From assembly GCA_003134995.1 (NCBI GenBank), contig PLDC01000015.1, forward strand, positions 1 to 64,000: 64,000 nucleotides of DNA, read 5' to 3'. The position numbers and the translations under genes were made by a program. Shown here piece after piece: positions 1 to 6,449 of this stretch; the first letter of the stretch is position 1, and each line of letters opens with the position of its first letter. The DNA comes from Acidobacteriaceae bacterium. GTDB taxonomy: Bacteria > Acidobacteriota > Terriglobia > Terriglobales > Acidobacteriaceae. The notes under the pieces were generated by a model. That model was not told the DNA's origin and searched no databases. It saw nothing but the letters and a program-made list of their open reading frames with translations.

Positions 1-434
1 ACTTCGGCGACGGCATCCCGCGCCATCCCACCCAACTCTACGAAATCGCCTTCCTCCTGCTCCTAATCCCAATTCTTTACAAACTTGTCATCCTGAGCGG
101 AGCAGAGGCTTCGCGAAGCGAAACCTCTGCGCAGTCGGGGGACCCCTCAGAAGGCGGCGGCGGCAAGGCGGCGGCAAGGCATTCTCGCGATGCTGATGTT
201 GGGCCTTTGCCAACGACCAACGACCGACGACCAACGACGGTTTTCCTACCCGGCGACGCCTTCAAATTCTTCATGGTCGCTTACCTCTCGTTCCGTCTCC
301 TCTGCGATTTCATCAAGCCCTACCCGCGCATCTTCCTCGGCCTCGGAGGAATTCAATGGGCCTGCCTCCTCACCTTGCTGTACTATTCTCGCCATATCAT
401 CCGCTGGCTGAAGTTGCCGAAGAACCGGAGATGA
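1..434 (+). CDS. Lgt-like prolipoprotein diacylglyceryl transferase family protein, 3' end
   Basis: Partial at the left edge; the reading frame begins at base 3. Lgt moves diacylglyceryl from phosphatidylglycerol to the lipobox cysteine of prolipoproteins in the inner membrane. The fragment shows the Lgt-type motif RHPTQLYE near its start, followed by a hydrophobic segment, and a C-terminal part with GDAFKFF, FRLLCDF and a last membrane helix ending in a basic tail. Between the two parts, about 50 residues are encoded by repeat DNA (a GTCATCCTGAGCGG palindrome and a CCAACGA heptamer run) that keeps the frame open. The family call rests on the HPTQLYE block and the C-terminal FRL...F/QW pattern. 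A relative of Lgt with another lipid substrate is possible, since a lipid-type radical SAM gene follows. The next gene starts 4 bases downstream, so the two are probably co-transcribed. Confidence 0.7.
   Translation, partial: FGDGIPRHPTQLYEIAFLLLLIPILYKLVILSGAEASRSETSAQSGDPSEGGGGKAAARHSRDADVGPLPTTNDRRPTTVFLPGDAFKFFMVAYLSFRLLCDFIKPYPRIFLGLGGIQWACLLTLLYYSRHIIRWLKLPKNRR
85..150. repeat. Palindromic GTCATCCTGAGC repeat inside the Lgt-like gene
   Basis: GTCATCCTGAGCGGAGC followed by complementary CTTCGCGAAGCG pieces and CTGCGCAGTCGG. It is related to other GTCATYCCGAGCGAAGC copies in the window and is read through in frame. Confidence 0.7.
207..243. repeat. Heptamer tandem repeat (CCAACGA type) inside the Lgt-like gene
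   Basis: Seven-base period: CCAACGA, CCAACGA, CCGACGA, CCAACGA. It is translated in frame as part of a poorly conserved linker. A near-identical run lies inside rsmG. Confidence 0.75.
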
Positions 435-438
435 TCCA

Positions 439-627
439 TTGAAAATAATCGCCACGATCGTTCTTGGTCTGATCGTGGGCCTCGCGTCCATCTTCTGCTT
501 GCTATGTTCGGTCTGCGCCGTTTCGGCCGGCGCAAAAGGTGGCATAGCCGCGATCTTCGCGCTCGGATCTCTTGCCGTCGCAATCGGCGGAGTCATGCTC
601 ATCGGCAAAATAAACCGCGCACCCTAG
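439..627 (+). CDS. Small membrane protein of unknown function
   Basis: 62 residues with two strongly hydrophobic helices (about 3-27 and 33-55) separated by SAGAKGG, ending in a short basic tail. It starts with TTG; GGAG at 427-430 sits 8 bases upstream and overlaps the stop region of the preceding Lgt-like gene, so the two are probably translationally coupled. The radical SAM gene follows 13 bases later. I recognise no family. Its position suggests a membrane role linked to the two neighbouring lipid-related genes, but that is inference only. Confidence 0.6.
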   Translation: MKIIATIVLGLIVGLASIFCLLCSVCAVSAGAKGGIAAIFALGSLAVAIGGVMLIGKINRAP

Positions 628-640
628 CAGCGAGGCGCCC

Positions 641-2308
641 ATGCCCAAAACCCGCCCCTACCTCTTCTACGACGTAGCCATCTCCATCTGCTCTACCTGC
701 TACCGCAAAGTAGAAGCCAAAACCGTTTTTCAGGACGACAAAGTCTACCTCCTCAAACGCTGCCCCCAGCACGGCCCCGAGAAAGTCCTAATCGCCGACG
801 ACGTCGACTACTACCGCCGCTGCCGCGAAGTTTTTCTAAAGCCTCCAGAGATGCCGCAAATCTACAACACCCCAGTCAAGTGGGGATGCCCCTACGACTG
901 CGGCCTCTGCACCGACCACGAACAACATTCCTGCCTGACCCTCATCGAGATCTGCGACTACTGCAACCTCCGCTGCCCTGTCTGCTACGCCGCCAGCGGC
1001 CCCGAGCGCCAGCAATTCCGCACCCTCGAGCAAATCGAAAAAATGTTTGACGCAGTAGTCCGCAACGAGGGCCATCCCGACGTAGTCCAACTCTCCGGCG
1101 GCGAACCCACCATGCACCCGGATTTTTTCACCATAGTAGAGATGGCAAAAGCCCGCCCCATCAAGCACCTCATGGTCAACACCAACGGAGTCCGCATAGC
1201 GCAAGAAGAAGATTTCGCAAAGCGCTTAGCCGAAGTCCGCGAAGATTTCGAAGTCTATCTCCAATTCGATTCCTTCGAGCGTGACCCACTAATGCAACTC
1301 CGCGGAGCCGACCTACGCCGAGTCCGCCAGGACGCCCTGGAAAAACTAAACCGCCACAACATCTCGACAAACTTAGTAGTAACGCTAAAGAAGGGATTAA
1401 ACGACCACGAGATCGGCAAAATAATCGACTACGCCCTCCAACAACCCTGCGTAAGAGGCGTAACCTTCCAACCCATCCAGGACGCCGGCCGCCTCGAGAA
1501 ATGGGTTCCAAACTATCATGAGGATGGCAGCGCCGAAAATGGGGGTGCCCCACTTCTCGCCGATTTTGCGAGAAGTGGGTCTATCACCTCTGCCACCACG
1601 ACCGCGTCCACCAAGGGAACCTACGTCCGAAACTTCAACCCAACCACCGAACGCCTGACCCTAACCGAAGTCCGCCGTAAAATCCTCGAACAAACAAAAG
1701 TCTTCCGTCCGGAAGACGTAATCCCAGTCCCCTGTCACCCCGACTCCCTAGCCATGGCCTATGCCTTAAAGCTAAACGGAAAGGTAATCCCCTTAACCAG
1801 CATGATCCCGCCCGAAGTCCTCATCAACGGAGCCGCCAACACCATCCTCTACGAACAAGACCCCGCAGTCCGCACCAACTTATTCAAACTGTTCGCGACA
1901 AACCATTCGCCGCGCAGCGGCGCAGGCACCCTCCGCGAACTACTATGCTGCCTCCCCAAAATCTGGATCCCAAACTCAAATTCATCAGCTATCTCGAGCG
2001 AGACCGCCGCCATCCCAAACCAAACCGTTGTCATCCCGAGCGAAGCGAGGGACCTTGGTTTCGCCGCCGCAACCCCAAGCCCCGCCGCCCTGTCTTACGA
2101 AAACATCTTCCGCATAATCATCATGCAATTCATAGACGCCCACTCCTTCGACGTCCGCAGCGTGAAAAAAACCTGCGTCCACATAGCCCACCCCGACGGA
2201 CGCCTCATCCCCTTCGACACCTACAACCTCTTCTACCGCGACAACCTCGAACAAACCCGCCTAACCCCACTACGCCAAAACGCCGAACGATCCCTATCCG
2301 CAATCTGA
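641..2308 (+). CDS. Radical SAM enzyme of the Tes / membrane-spanning lipid synthase family
   Basis: 555 residues. The N-terminal metal-binding region has CSTCYRKVEA and CPQHG, then WGCPYDCGLC with a following H and C. The radical SAM CxxxCxxC is in CNLRCPVC near residue 114, followed by SGGEPTMHPDF (SAM-binding GGE) and VNTNGVR. The C-terminal block has CVHIAHPDGR and a PF..YN motif. This architecture matches archaeal tetraether synthase (Tes, MJ0619 type), which joins lipid tails by C-C bond formation; acidobacterial relatives are thought to make membrane-spanning diabolic acids. The exact reaction here is inference. Two repeat elements lie in frame: a hairpin around residues 300-313 and a GTCATCCCGAGCGAAGC copy around residues 463-475, both in regions that look like surface loops. 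It is co-directional with the Lgt-like gene and the small membrane protein. Confidence 0.75.
   Translation: MPKTRPYLFYDVAISICSTCYRKVEAKTVFQDDKVYLLKRCPQHGPEKVLIADDVDYYRRCREVFLKPPEMPQIYNTPVKWGCPYDCGLCTDHEQHSCLTLIEICDYCNLRCPVCYAASGPERQQFRTLEQIEKMFDAVVRNEGHPDVVQLSGGEPTMHPDFFTIVEMAKARPIKHLMVNTNGVRIAQEEDFAKRLAEVREDFEVYLQFDSFERDPLMQLRGADLRRVRQDALEKLNRHNISTNLVVTLKKGLNDHEIGKIIDYALQQPCVRGVTFQPIQDAGRLEKWVPNYHEDGSAENGGAPLLADFARSGSITSATTTASTKGTYVRNFNPTTERLTLTEVRRKILEQTKVFRPEDVIPVPCHPDSLAMAYALKLNGKVIPLTSMIPPEVLINGAANTILYEQDPAVRTNLFKLFATNHSPRSGAGTLRELLCCLPKIWIPNSNSSAISSETAAIPNQTVVIPSEARDLGFAAATPSPAALSYENIFRIIIMQFIDAHSFDVRSVKKTCVHIAHPDGRLIPFDTYNLFYRDNLEQTRLTPLRQNAERSLSAI
1541..1579. repeat. TTCTCGC hairpin element, copy 1 (in frame)
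   Basis: Inverted repeat with CCCACTTCTCGC and GCGAGAAGTGGG arms around a 5-7 base loop, preceded by GGGGGTG. The same element in opposite orientation lies in parB at 5185-5224. Confidence 0.8.
2028..2062. repeat. GTCATCCCGAGCGAAGC repeat inside the radical SAM gene
   Basis: Reads GTCATCCCGAGCGAAGCGAG and GGACCTTGG, translated in frame as VIPSEARDLG. The same peptide type appears in the BNR-repeat protein gene at about 12880-12911. Confidence 0.75.
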
Positions 2309-2319
2309 TTTTCAAAGCC

Positions 2320-2378
2320 TGTCATGCTGAGCGAAGCAGGATCGTCTGAAAGACGATCTTACGCAGTCGAAGCACCCC
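2320..2378. repeat. Intergenic GTCATGCTGAGCGAAGC palindromic repeat
   Basis: GTCATGCTGAGCGAAGCAGG followed by the hairpin GATCGTCT...AGACGATC and CAGTCGAAGC. It lies directly after the radical SAM stop codon and may act as a 3' transcript boundary. It is a member of the window's main palindromic family. Confidence 0.65.
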
Positions 2379-2486
2379 ATACCCGCCGCCACCACCACAA
2401 ACCACACCAGGAGTTTCCACCACGAACTCACTTCGGACACAAGCATTGAAGGAGTTTCTCCCCACCATCTACAATCAAACGTCCAC

Positions 2487-3311
2487 ATGCGCCCAGACCG
2501 CATAGCCGAACTTCTCGAGCCATTCCTATCAGCAAAAAACGAATGTCATTCCGAACCGGGCCAAAGGCCCGGTGAGGAACCTGCTGTCCTCTCGCCCACG
2601 TCACTCTCGTGCGCGTGGACAGAGGCCCTTGCTAACGACCAAGGACCAAGGACCAACGGCCAGCTCTATCAAGATATATCGACGTACATCGATATACTCC
2701 AGCACTGGAACGCCGGCATAAACCTAACCGCAATCCGCAACGAAGAAGAAATAGTAACCCGCCACTTCGGCGAGAGCCTATTCGCAGCCACCCACCTGTT
2801 CCCAAGGGTTTACCCCGTGGACCCCGTGCCCTGCGTGGTAAAAGATGTTGGTGCTGAAGTTGACGTTCCCGGAGCCCAAAGCCCAAAGCCCGAAGCCCGC
2901 CTAGCAGACCTAGGTTCCGGAGCCGGCTTCCCAGGCATCCCCATAAAACTCTGGGCGCCAAACATATCCGTAACTCTGATCGAGTCGAACCATAAGAAAG
3001 CCACGTTCCTGAAAGAAGTAGTCCGCGCCCTTACATTGACGGACATCAATATACAAAACGCCCGCGCCGAGACCCTCCCCCCAGCAACCTTCGACGTAGT
3101 AACCCTCCGAGCAGTCGAGCGCCCATCAGAAATCCTCCCAGTGGCCGCCGCGCTCCTAGCCCGAAACGGACGCCTGGCCCTACTGATCAGCTCCTCCCAA
3201 CTGGAAAAGACCACTCAAACCCTTCCGAACCTGTCATGGGCACCTCCCATCCCGATCCCTCAGTCCCAGTCCCGTGTCCTCCTGATAGGAACCCAGGAAC
3301 CAAGAAAATAA
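2487..3311 (+). CDS. rsmG: 16S rRNA (guanine-527-N7)-methyltransferase RsmG (GidB)
   Basis: RsmG methylates G527 of 16S rRNA using SAM. The protein has WNAGINLTAIR, RHFGESL, and the SAM-binding loop LADLGSGAGFPG followed by LIESNHKKATFL, all typical of the family. It is 274 residues, clearly longer than the usual 200-220. The excess is two repeat-derived insertions: about residues 19-58 (a GTCATTCCGAACCGGGCC palindrome plus a GGACCAA heptamer run) just after the N-terminal helix, and about residues 106-137 (ending in the AGCCCAA heptamer run) just before the SAM-binding motif. Both keep the frame and fall between conserved blocks. It lies upstream of parA-parB, the classical gidB-parA-parB order near bacterial origins. 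Confidence 0.9.
   Translation: MRPDRIAELLEPFLSAKNECHSEPGQRPGEEPAVLSPTSLSCAWTEALANDQGPRTNGQLYQDISTYIDILQHWNAGINLTAIRNEEEIVTRHFGESLFAATHLFPRVYPVDPVPCVVKDVGAEVDVPGAQSPKPEARLADLGSGAGFPGIPIKLWAPNISVTLIESNHKKATFLKEVVRALTLTDINIQNARAETLPPATFDVVTLRAVERPSEILPVAAALLARNGRLALLISSSQLEKTTQTLPNLSWAPPIPIPQSQSRVLLIGTQEPRK
2544..2589. repeat. GTCATTCCGAACCGGGCC palindromic repeat inside rsmG
   Basis: Palindrome centred on GGGCCAAAGGCCC, flanked by GTCATTCCGAA and GAGGAACCTGCTGT. A near-perfect inverse copy lies between parA and parB at 4630-4673. Confidence 0.8.
2632..2664. repeat. Heptamer repeat (GGACCAA type) inside rsmG
   Basis: Seven-base units CGACCAA, GGACCAA, GGACCAA, CGGCCAG, translated in frame. It is the same unit type as the run in the Lgt-like gene at 207-243. 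Confidence 0.75.
2871..2902. repeat. Heptamer repeat (AGCCCAA type) inside rsmG
   Basis: Units AGCCCAA, AGCCCAA, AGCCCGA, AGCCCGC immediately upstream of the codons for the SAM-binding motif; translated in frame. Confidence 0.75.
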
Positions 3312-3320
3312 ACAAGTGGA

Positions 3321-3342
3321 GCCTCGTAGTCGTTTTACGAGG
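3321..3342 (+). terminator. Hairpin after rsmG
   Basis: GCCTCGTA and TACGAGGC form a perfect 8-bp stem starting 10 bases after the rsmG stop codon. There is no U-run, so it may be a transcript-end stabiliser rather than a classical intrinsic terminator. Confidence 0.4.
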
Positions 3343-3396
3343 CCAGACGGCAGCATTTACGCCCATTGCTAAGAAAAGTGGGAATTTAGATCAGAA

Positions 3397-3610
3397 TGAA
3401 GGAACTGGAACATACTGGCGTTGTGTTAAAACCGGAACACATTGGAGTTATGTGCAAGCCGGAACATACTCGCAATGTGTTCCAACTGGAACATACTGCC
3501 AATGTGTTCCAACCGGAACGCTGAACACAATGTTCCAACCGGAACACTCAGTCAGTGAAAGTCGCAATCACTCCAAGGGAGTAATCGCCAATACGTTTCG
3601 ACTTGGAACA
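3397..3610. promoter_or_regulatory. Array of TGTTCC-N4-GGAACA sites before parA (candidate parS/iteron cluster)
   Basis: Seven 16-bp inverted-repeat sites start at 3397, 3424, 3451, 3478, 3505, 3531 and 3595. The best copies are TGTTCCAACTGGAACA (3478) and TGTTCCAACCGGAACA (3531); the outer ones keep the GGAACA half and a degenerate left half. The first five starts are exactly 27 bp apart and the sixth 26 bp later, so same-face helical presentation is likely. The array fills the 405-bp gap between rsmG and parA. Known family facts: ParB binds parS, whose usual consensus TGTTTCACGTGAAACA has the same outer TGTT/AACA but a different centre. I infer that this is a non-canonical parS cluster or a ParA/ParB operator. 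An origin iteron array bound by another protein is the alternative. Confidence 0.65.
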
Positions 3611-3717
3611 TCGGACGCGTTTTGCACAGTAATTCTGATGATTGATGTTCATTCGTCCTTGCATTCGAAATGCGAATCGAACTATTCTGCAAACAGCTCT
3701 GGCTCCTCGACAACCTT

Positions 3718-4560
3718 ATGGGACGTGTCATCGCTGTTGCCAATCAGAAGGGCGGCGTGGGGAAGACTACGACTGCCATCAACCTGGCCGCATCTTTCGC
3801 GGCTGCTGAAGTGAACACACTGCTCATCGATTGCGATCCGCAATCGAATGCCAGCAGTGGCTTGGGCCTGGTCAAAGATCCCGACCGCGTTTCTACTTAC
3901 CACTTGCTGCTCGGCGAAGCCTCTGGCGAAGAGGCCTTGGCCACGACTGAGATCGAGCAGCTCTGGCTGATTCCTTCGCACAAGAATTTGATCGGCGCAA
4001 ACATTGAGCTGGTTGAGGCGGAGCGGCGCGAGTATCGCCTGCGAGAAGCGATCGCGCCTTTGCGCGATCGCTTCCAGTACATCGTGCTGGACTGCCCGCC
4101 GGCGCTTGATCTGCTCACGTTGAACGCGCTGGTCGCGGCTGACTCCGTGCTGATTCCTATGCAGGCGGAATACTTTGCGCTCGAAGGCATCAGCGAGCTG
4201 ATGGATACAGTGGAGCGCATCCGCGTCGAGTTGAACCCGGGGCTTGAAATTGAAGGCGTGGTGCTCACCATGCTGGATGAGCGGACCAATCTGGCGCAGC
4301 AGGTCACTGCTGAGCTGAGAAAGTTTTTTGGGGCGAAGGTGTGCGCGACAACCATCCCGCGGAACATACGGCTGGCTGAAGCTCCGAGCCATGGGCAGGC
4401 GGCGCTGGTGTACGATCCGCGATCGAAGGGGGCGGAGAGTTATATACGTTTGGCTAAGGAGATTTTGGGGCGGGCTTCGGTGGAGCAGCTGTCAGCTGTC
4501 AGCTCTCAGCTGTCAGACGAGGCGGAGAAGCCGTCTGAGGAGATGGATAAGAGCGCTTAG
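3718..4560 (+). CDS. parA: Chromosome-partitioning ATPase ParA (Soj)
   Basis: ParA is a Walker-type ATPase that binds DNA non-specifically and, with ParB bound at parS, drives origin segregation. The deviant Walker A motif KGGVGKTTT is at residues 11-19, followed by DCDPQSNAS and the Walker B-like VLDCPP. The ATG at 3718 is chosen because it puts GRVIAVANQKGG at the N-terminus, as in the family; the frame stays open 48 bases further upstream but that stretch is not conserved. The length is 280 residues. The C-terminal tail (about residues 256-280) is encoded partly by a CAGCTGT heptamer run and is not conserved. parB follows after 218 bases of repeats, and a 27-bp-period site array lies just upstream. 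Confidence 0.93.
   Translation: MGRVIAVANQKGGVGKTTTAINLAASFAAAEVNTLLIDCDPQSNASSGLGLVKDPDRVSTYHLLLGEASGEEALATTEIEQLWLIPSHKNLIGANIELVEAERREYRLREAIAPLRDRFQYIVLDCPPALDLLTLNALVAADSVLIPMQAEYFALEGISELMDTVERIRVELNPGLEIEGVVLTMLDERTNLAQQVTAELRKFFGAKVCATTIPRNIRLAEAPSHGQAALVYDPRSKGAESYIRLAKEILGRASVEQLSAVSSQLSDEAEKPSEEMDKSA
4486..4521. repeat. Heptamer repeat (CAGCTGT type) in the parA 3' end
   Basis: Units CAGCTGT, CAGCTGT, CAGCTCT, CAGCTGT, translated in frame into a Ser/Gln/Leu-rich tail. Confidence 0.75.
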
Positions 4561-4629
4561 TAGATCGATGTTGATCAATCTGTATATTTATGGTAATCGA
4601 TGTATGATTGCGATTCTCGTGGCGACGGA

Positions 4630-4673
4630 AACAGCAGGTTCCTCACCGGGCCTTCGGCCCAGTTCGGAATGAC
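4630..4673. repeat. Palindromic repeat between parA and parB
   Basis: AACAGCAGGTTCCTC, then CCGGGCC...GGCCCAG, then TTCGGAATGAC. It is the inverse-orientation counterpart of the copy inside rsmG at 2544-2589. Confidence 0.8.
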
Positions 4674-4730
4674 AAAGGCTTGCGGGCTTGGTGCTGTTCG
4701 TAATGACAGATTTTTCGTGGGCACAACGTC

Positions 4731-4773
4731 AAAGGCTTTTACCACAGAGGACACGGAGGAACACGGGGTAACC
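4731..4773. repeat. CACAGAGGACACGGAGG repeat between parA and parB
   Basis: TTTTACCACAGAGGACACGG then AGGAACACGGGGTAA. Members of this family recur at 7824, 11620, 12178, 15070, 21165 and 23521. Confidence 0.8.
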
Positions 4774-4778
4774 CAATT

Positions 4779-6224
4779 ATGACTACTACTTCGGCGGCGG
4801 AGAAGTTGGCTGGGCCTTCGGGCGAGAAAAAAGAGGAGAAGGTGGAGAAGCGGCGGGCTTTGGGGCGCGGGTTGGCTTCTTTGTTGCCGGGGCCTCGGGT
4901 GGTTGTTGGGCAGCCGTCAGTCGTCAGCCGTCAGCCGTCAGCCGTCAGTGCGGCATCGGTTCCTGAAAGTGAGGCGCGAGCGGAGAGTAGTGGTGGCGCC
5001 GGCGAACAGCAGGTTCCTCGCTTTGCTCGGAATGACAAGAGTGTGGTTGCTGATGACCGCGGTGTAGTTGCAAGTTACACGAGTGATGTGGCAGAGGCTG
5101 TTGTTGAGCCCCTGGCTTCACCGGAGCTGGAGGCGAGTCGGACAGGAGTGTCCGACCCACACGAGCCGTTGGTGGCTGCGAAGTCCCCACTTCTCGCAAA
5201 GGACGCGAGAAATGGGGCACCCCCAGTTGATATGGTTCACCCTGTCGAGATGGTTCCCCCCGTCGATATGGTTTCTGCGGTCGGTATGGTTTCTCCGGTT
5301 GATGTGGTTCGTGCGGTTGAGATGGTTCCTCAGTTTCACGAAGTGGCGGATGAGGGGATTTCGATTCAGGGGGTGGCTGACGGCGGTGGGGTGGTGGGCA
5401 ACCGGGTGGTGTTTCTGCCGATTGAGGTGATCGATAAGAATCCTTACCAGACGCGGTATGTGTTTGATGAGGAGGCGCTGAGGGAGCTGCGGGATTCGAT
5501 TAAAGAGCATGGGGTGGTGCAGCCGGTTGTGGTGCGGCCGGCGGAGGAGGATGGGCGGTACATCCTGGTGCTGGGCGAGAGGCGGTTGCGGGCATCGAAG
5601 ATGGCGGGGCAAGAAACGATTCCGGTCATGATTCGGCGGCTTTCGCTGCAGCAGGCGGCGGAGATGACCGTGCTGGAAAATATTGCGCGGGAGGACTTGA
5701 ATCCGCTGGAGCAGGCGGAGGCGTTTCGCGTGCTTAGCGTGCAGTTCCATCTGACACAGGAGCAGATTGCGCAGCGCACTGGATTGTCGCGGGAGACGGT
5801 GTCGAATTACATGCGGCTGTTGCGGCTGCCGCAGAAAGTTATGGATTACTTGCTGTCGGAGCGGCTTAGCTTCTCGGATTGCCGCGAGATTTTGCGGCTG
5901 GAGAATGACGATTACATTGAGGAAATTGCGGAAGAAGTGGTTACGCACAAGTTGAAATGGGATCAGATTGAAGATCGCGTGATGCGGGTGAATGGGTCGT
6001 TTGCCATGCTGCCGGGGCAGACGATGCCGGGAGAAAAGAAAAAGAGGGGTGGTGGGGCGCGGTGGATGGATCCGAATGTACGGGCGGCGCAGACGGATAT
6101 GGAGCGGACTTTGGGGATGCGGGTGAGGATTCGGGATCGGCATGGTAAGGGGAAGATTGTGATTGAGTATTCGACTGTGGATGATTATGAGAAGTTGACG
6201 TCATTGTTACGCAGCAAGAAATAG
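4779..6224 (+). CDS. parB: Chromosome-partitioning protein ParB (CTPase) with repeat-built N-terminus
   Basis: ParB binds parS, spreads as a CTP-dependent clamp and activates ParA. The core begins around residue 210 (FLPIEVIDKNPYQTR), with the CTP-binding GERRLRA motif near residues 266-272, ENIAREDLNPLEQA, and a helix-turn-helix around 328-350 (QIAQRTGLSRETVSN). The C-terminal dimerisation domain is complete. At 481 residues it is much longer than the usual 280-320. Roughly residues 45-205 are low-complexity sequence encoded by repeat DNA: a CGTCAGC heptamer run, two palindromic elements and six tandem 6-residue units of PVDMVx type. Only the first 40 residues (basic, RALGRGLASLLPG, the ParA-activating region) and the core look functional. 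The ATG at 4779 gives that conserved N-terminus. Confidence 0.92.
   Translation: MTTTSAAEKLAGPSGEKKEEKVEKRRALGRGLASLLPGPRVVVGQPSVVSRQPSAVSAASVPESEARAESSGGAGEQQVPRFARNDKSVVADDRGVVASYTSDVAEAVVEPLASPELEASRTGVSDPHEPLVAAKSPLLAKDARNGAPPVDMVHPVEMVPPVDMVSAVGMVSPVDVVRAVEMVPQFHEVADEGISIQGVADGGGVVGNRVVFLPIEVIDKNPYQTRYVFDEEALRELRDSIKEHGVVQPVVVRPAEEDGRYILVLGERRLRASKMAGQETIPVMIRRLSLQQAAEMTVLENIAREDLNPLEQAEAFRVLSVQFHLTQEQIAQRTGLSRETVSNYMRLLRLPQKVMDYLLSERLSFSDCREILRLENDDYIEEIAEEVVTHKLKWDQIEDRVMRVNGSFAMLPGQTMPGEKKKRGGGARWMDPNVRAAQTDMERTLGMRVRIRDRHGKGKIVIEYSTVDDYEKLTSLLRSKK
4911..4951. repeat. Heptamer repeat (CGTCAGC type) in parB
   Basis: Units CGTCAGT, CGTCAGC, CGTCAGC, CGTCAGC, CGTCAGT, read in frame as a Ser/Val/Gln-rich stretch. 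Confidence 0.8.
5004..5039. repeat. Palindromic GGTTCCTCGCTTTGCTC repeat in parB
   Basis: GAACAGCAGGTTCCTCGC and TTTGCTCGGAATGAC, translated in frame as QVPRFARND. Same family as 4630 and 12879. Confidence 0.75.
5185..5224. repeat. TTCTCGC hairpin element, copy 2 (in frame in parB)
   Basis: CCCCACTTCTCGC...GCGAGAAATGGGGC then ACCCC. This is the reverse-orientation copy of 1541-1579, read in frame here. Confidence 0.8.
5227..5334 (+). repeat. Six tandem 18-bp units in parB
   Basis: Each unit encodes six residues of the form PVDMVx/AVEMVx. Unit sequence varies at the third and sixth codons, which suggests an old expansion under coding selection or relaxed drift. Confidence 0.7.
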
Positions 6225-6287
6225 GGGTTAGGGGTTAGTGGAGAGCCGTTGATTTGAGTCGGCGTTCTCGCTCTTAGGGGTGGTGTC

Positions 6288-6425
6288 GTGGGTGCGTGGC
6301 ATAAAGTTTCCGTGAAGCATCTTCCGGCCTACCTGCAAGAGATGACGTGGCGGTTTAACAATCGCGAGAATCAATACCCTTTCCGGGATACGCTCATGCG
6401 TTTGCTTGCTTCTGACGACCTCTAA
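6288..6425 (+). pseudogene. C-terminal remnant of an IS1595-family (ISXO2-like) transposase
   Basis: The frame encodes 45 residues with HKVSVKHLPAYLQEM, WRFNNRE and FRDTLMRLL, the pattern that ends ISXO2-like DDE transposases (HKVSxKHL...FRFNxR...F...LxxLL). No catalytic domain lies upstream; the preceding 60 bases carry GGGTTAG repeats instead. It is therefore a fragment left after decay or a recombination event downstream of parB. No terminal inverted repeat was visible. Confidence 0.65.
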
Positions 6426-6449
6426 TGCAAAGAACTCGCAACGGCGGCC

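Noticed and set aside
1176-1553. Minus-strand frame opposite the radical SAM gene
   Set aside because: Low-complexity Arg/Leu/Gly product and overlaps an obvious gene.
3397-3546. CRISPR-like look of the 27-bp repeats
   Set aside because: Units follow each other directly without spacers, are palindromic, and no cas genes are present.
3236-3814. Open frame of 192 codons across the rsmG end, the site array and the parA start
   Set aside because: It overlaps both genes and its middle is the translated 27-bp array (repeating GTY/CVPTGTY); no start signal and no family resemblance.
5118-6143. Long minus-strand frame opposite parB
   Set aside because: Pro/His/Arg-rich composition is the mirror of a GC-rich coding strand; parB itself has clear motifs.
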